Below, one piece after another: positions 61,816 to 64,000 of a stretch of DNA of 64,000 nucleotides. Position 1 is the first letter of the stretch. Every line of letters begins with the position of its first letter. Source of the DNA: Rossellomorea aquimaris TF-12 (GTDB lineage Bacteria > Bacillota > Bacilli > Bacillales > Bacillaceae_B); assembly GCF_001648555.1 (NCBI RefSeq), contig NZ_LQXM01000028.1, positions 371,046-435,045 of the forward strand, given 5' to 3'. Both the position numbers and the translations under genes were made by a program. The notes under the pieces were generated by a model. The model was not told the origin of the DNA. It did no database searches and was given only the letters and a program-made list of their open reading frames with translations.

Positions 61816-62409
61816 CTATTCTTGATTGTCCTCTTTACTTGCTAAAAAGAAAATAGCCGAAACCTTCCAACCATCGTCCTTCTTTTGGAACACGGTTACT
61901 TGTTTGCCGGAACGCGTAACTTCTTTATCACTCTTCGGATCCTTTGTTGTGGCTTCAATCTCAGCATACACATCTGCTTTTTTTGCAGAGTAATTAATAA
62001 TCTTCACATTTTCAGCTGTACGTTTTGAATCCACTTGATCAAAAATTCGTTTTACATAACGCTCTTCATCTTCATACTTAAAATTGATAGGATTTTTTGA
62101 TATAACACTCATATATGATTCAAAATCCTCGTTATTAAACGACTCAATATATTGATTAAAGGTATCAGTTATTTCCTTTTTCTCTTCGTCAGGAACACCT
62201 TCAGCTTCCTTTAGTGTGCTGCTGTCATCCAGCATTTGTGTCATTTGATTCAGTGAAGCCGCTTCATCTGTTTTAGGATCCTCACTCGGTTTTACTTGCT
62301 CTGTTTCCTTCGTTTCTTCCTTCTTCTCTTCTTCACCGCCACAAGCAGCTAACAATAATGTGCTCATGCCAATTCCCATCATGATTTTCTTCCAATGCTG
62401 TTTCGACAA
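61816..62409 (-). CDS. Lipoprotein with NTF2-like domain (predicted)
   Basis: The 197-aa lipoprotein has signal 'MMGIGMSTLLLAACGG' and an acidic Glu/Lys linker. The C-terminal domain reads like an NTF2/SnoaL-type cone ('FNQYIESFNNEDFESYMSVI', then 'TVFQKKDDGWKVSAIFFLAS'). Such domains in Bacillus lipoproteins are envelope-anchored binding or scaffold modules of unknown ligand. TTG start with AGGGTG upstream. It is divergent from treR. Confidence 0.78.
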   Translation of the reverse strand: MSKQHWKKIMMGIGMSTLLLAACGGEEEKKEETKETEQVKPSEDPKTDEAASLNQMTQMLDDSSTLKEAEGVPDEEKKEITDTFNQYIESFNNEDFESYMSVISKNPINFKYEDEERYVKRIFDQVDSKRTAENVKIINYSAKKADVYAEIEATTKDPKSDKEVTRSGKQVTVFQKKDDGWKVSAIFFLASKEDNQE

Positions 62410-62516
62410 TTCTCTTCACCCTTTTCTAAAATTTGCGCTATCTACATTCTATTGAAAATATTCACAACACTCAAGTTCAATCTCACTCATTATGGTAAAA
62501 TAAAGTTGGTGATATT

Positions 62517-63239
62517 ATGACAAAGAATAACAAATACAAACAAATCTTTGAAGATCTCTCTGAAAAAATACAAAACGGTACCTACACAGCCAATACCATT
62601 CTACCTTCAGAAAACGAGCTGTCCGTCATGTATACTACTTCAAGAGAAACCATTCGAAAAGCGCTTACATTATTAGCTCAAAAAGGATTCATTCAAAAAC
62701 TCCGGGGAAAAGGGTCCCTCGTATTAGATGTGTCTAGAATGAGTTTTCCTATTTCAGGACTGGTCAGCTTTAAAGAGTTGCAGAACTCAATGGGCAGAGA
62801 TAACATTCAAACCTTCGTTTATGATTTAAGTTTGATTCGTACTGACGAACAGCTTTCTTCCCAACTCGAAACCTCTCTGAACACAGAGGCATGGCAAATT
62901 ATTCGTTCTCGTCAAATCCAGGGAGAGAGAATTATTTTGGACAAGTCTTACTTTCTAAAAGAGCAGGTCCCATTCCTCACAAAAGAAATATGTGAGAACT
63001 CAATCTATGAGTATCTAGAAGGGGAATTGAAGCTTCCTATCGATTTTGCCAAAAAAGAAATTGTTGTTGAAGAGTGTACAGATGAAGATCGAGAGTACTT
63101 GGATTTAAAGGAATATGATCATGTGGTCGTGGTGAAGAATTATGTGCATTTGAAGGATGCTACGTTATTTGAATACACAGAGTCGCGACATCGTTTGGAT
63201 ATGTTTCGGTTTGTTGATTTTGCGAGGAGAAAGCATTAG
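62517..63239 (+). CDS. treR: Trehalose operon repressor, GntR/HutC family
   Basis: The 240-aa repressor has an N-terminal winged helix ('LPSENELSVMYTTSRETIRK', 'LAQKGFIQKLRGKGSLV') and a C-terminal UTRA effector domain that in TreR binds trehalose-6-phosphate. It should bind the two TTGTATATACAA-type operators upstream of treP. Unlike in B. subtilis it is not next to treA; a Spo0E-like gene, a membrane protein and a lipoprotein intervene. The ATG has a weak site (TTGGTG), suggesting low expression. Confidence 0.92.
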   Translation: MTKNNKYKQIFEDLSEKIQNGTYTANTILPSENELSVMYTTSRETIRKALTLLAQKGFIQKLRGKGSLVLDVSRMSFPISGLVSFKELQNSMGRDNIQTFVYDLSLIRTDEQLSSQLETSLNTEAWQIIRSRQIQGERIILDKSYFLKEQVPFLTKEICENSIYEYLEGELKLPIDFAKKEIVVEECTDEDREYLDLKEYDHVVVVKNYVHLKDATLFEYTESRHRLDMFRFVDFARRKH

Positions 63240-63246
63240 GTGGCGG

Positions 63247-63278
63247 TCCACTTCTTTAAGGGGGAGTGGATTTTTTGT
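63247..63278 (+). terminator. Terminator after treR
   Basis: TCCACT and AGTGGA pair across a G-rich loop, followed by six T. Confidence 0.75.
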
Positions 63279-63588
63279 GTGGAATGGGAAATGTATAGTT
63301 GATGATAAATGTGTAGAGTTGATCATAAACGTATATTGTTGATTATAAATTGTTCAACCCGACAACAAATTTAACTGATTTTTTGAAGTTGAAAATAAAA
63401 GTACGAAAGTTGAAAATAAATTCTCAAATGTTGATAATATATCTTCTCCGCACTCTTTTTCGAATGTAGATTCACCCTATTTTGAGCTCTCAGATTACAT
63501 TTTCAATACCCAAATCCCTTTAATTTGTCCTTTTTTATAAAAACACTCTCTATTTGCTTGAAAAAACCACATTTTCAGCAATTCCAAA
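63274..63588. repeat. Long direct repeat, copy 1, with seven phased iterons
   Basis: Iterons of the type GTTGATNATAAAT start at 63298, 63318, 63338, 63358, 63388, 63409 and 63430. They are followed by about 150 bp conserved in copy 2, ending CAGCAATTCCAA. Copy 2 begins 412-413 bp downstream. Confidence 0.85.
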
Positions 63589-63686
63589 CAAAAAAGAATC
63601 CTCCTCAATCATCATATAAAATTTATCGTACTTCTACCCAACCATTTTAATCGCAGTGACAACAGCTAGGGGGAATAGGCGTTTTT

Positions 63687-64000
63687 CAGATGGAATGGGG
63701 TATGTTTTAGTTGAGGATTAACGTGTAGAGTTGATTATAAATCATTTAACCTGATAATAAATTCAACTGATTCGTTGAATTTGATAATAAATGTTCAAAA
63801 GTTGAAAATAAATTCATGAAAGTTGAAAATAAAATCTCAAATGTTGATAATATATCTTCTCCACACTCTTTTTCAAATTTAGTGTCACCCTAATTTGACC
63901 TCTCAGACTACTTTTTCAACATCCCAACCCCTTTAATTTGTCCTTTTTTTTAAAAACACTCTCTATTTGCTTGAAAAAACCACATTTTCAGCAATTCCAA
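63687..64000. repeat. Long direct repeat, copy 2, with seven phased iterons
   Basis: Iterons start at 63710, 63730, 63750, 63780, 63801, 63822 and 63843. The conserved 3' part reaches the window edge with the same CAGCAATTCCAA end. The array may continue beyond the window. Confidence 0.85.

Noticed and set aside
1..64000. tRNA or rRNA genes
   Set aside because: No cloverleaf with a GGTTCRAAT-type arm or rRNA-like block was found in the window.

Overview
The window looks like chromosomal DNA of a spore-forming, competence-type Bacillaceae member. The evidence is low G+C, AGGAGG-type ribosome sites with frequent TTG/GTG starts, a ComK homologue, a Spo0E-like phosphatase, a trehalose operon with TreR operators and cre-like sites, and an eps-type operon carrying an EAR-like antitermination RNA. 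The species cannot be named from the sequence alone.

Layout. 0.1-4.8 kb (minus strand): a GGDEF-EAL c-di-GMP enzyme, a ketosynthase-like protein lacking one catalytic His, and comK. 5-9.4 kb: an orphan VbhA-like antitoxin, an alpha/beta hydrolase, a 377-aa protein of unknown function preceded by a c-di-GMP-I riboswitch with terminator, two unlisted small ORFs, a DUF5658 membrane protein, and a frameshifted ComX/SigH-like sigma factor. Two divergent intergenic regions here each carry a pair of CAAACGTTTG-type palindromes about 55 bp apart. 9.4-15.4 kb: a PhoD-like phosphatase, a DUF2157/GDYXXLXY membrane protein, a lipoprotein gene broken by a nonsense codon, and a 68-aa protein.

15.8-22.3 kb is accessory. 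It holds a CoiA-like nuclease, divergent from a tight four-gene operon (TerB-like, YkgJ-like Cys cluster, and two large proteins with glycine-zipper membrane segments), then a serine-recombinase remnant and a HEPN-motif protein. The four-gene operon is the best candidate for an undescribed system in the window.

22.5-44.6 kb (minus strand) is one large exopolysaccharide/capsule locus. In transcription order it has: chain-length regulator, tyrosine kinase, PHP phosphatase, EAR-like RNA, UDP-GlcNAc 4,6-dehydratase, GalU, an odd prepilin-like gene, aminotransferase, initiating sugar-phosphate transferase, GNAT acetyltransferase, glycosyltransferases, EpsG-like polymerase, a three-gene pathway for a UDP-N-acetyl-6-deoxy-L-sugar, flippase, UDP-glucose dehydrogenase and UDP-GlcA 4-epimerase. 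The predicted precursors are a 4-(acyl)amino-trideoxy sugar for initiation, L-QuiNAc or L-FucNAc, and UDP-GlcA/GalA.

44.8-51.8 kb: SGNH-like and LCP cell-envelope proteins, small membrane proteins, a LysM-NlpC/P60 hydrolase and a two-component system. 51.9-56.1 kb is a second accessory patch, with two truncated tyrosine recombinases, a secreted 437-aa protein, small membrane proteins and an IS1595-type transposase relic. 56.3-63.2 kb: a triple-repeat secreted protein, treP-treA, a Spo0E-like gene, a lipoprotein and treR. The window ends in a 412-bp tandem duplication carrying 20-21 bp phased iterons; a third array of the same motif lies at 48.4 kb.
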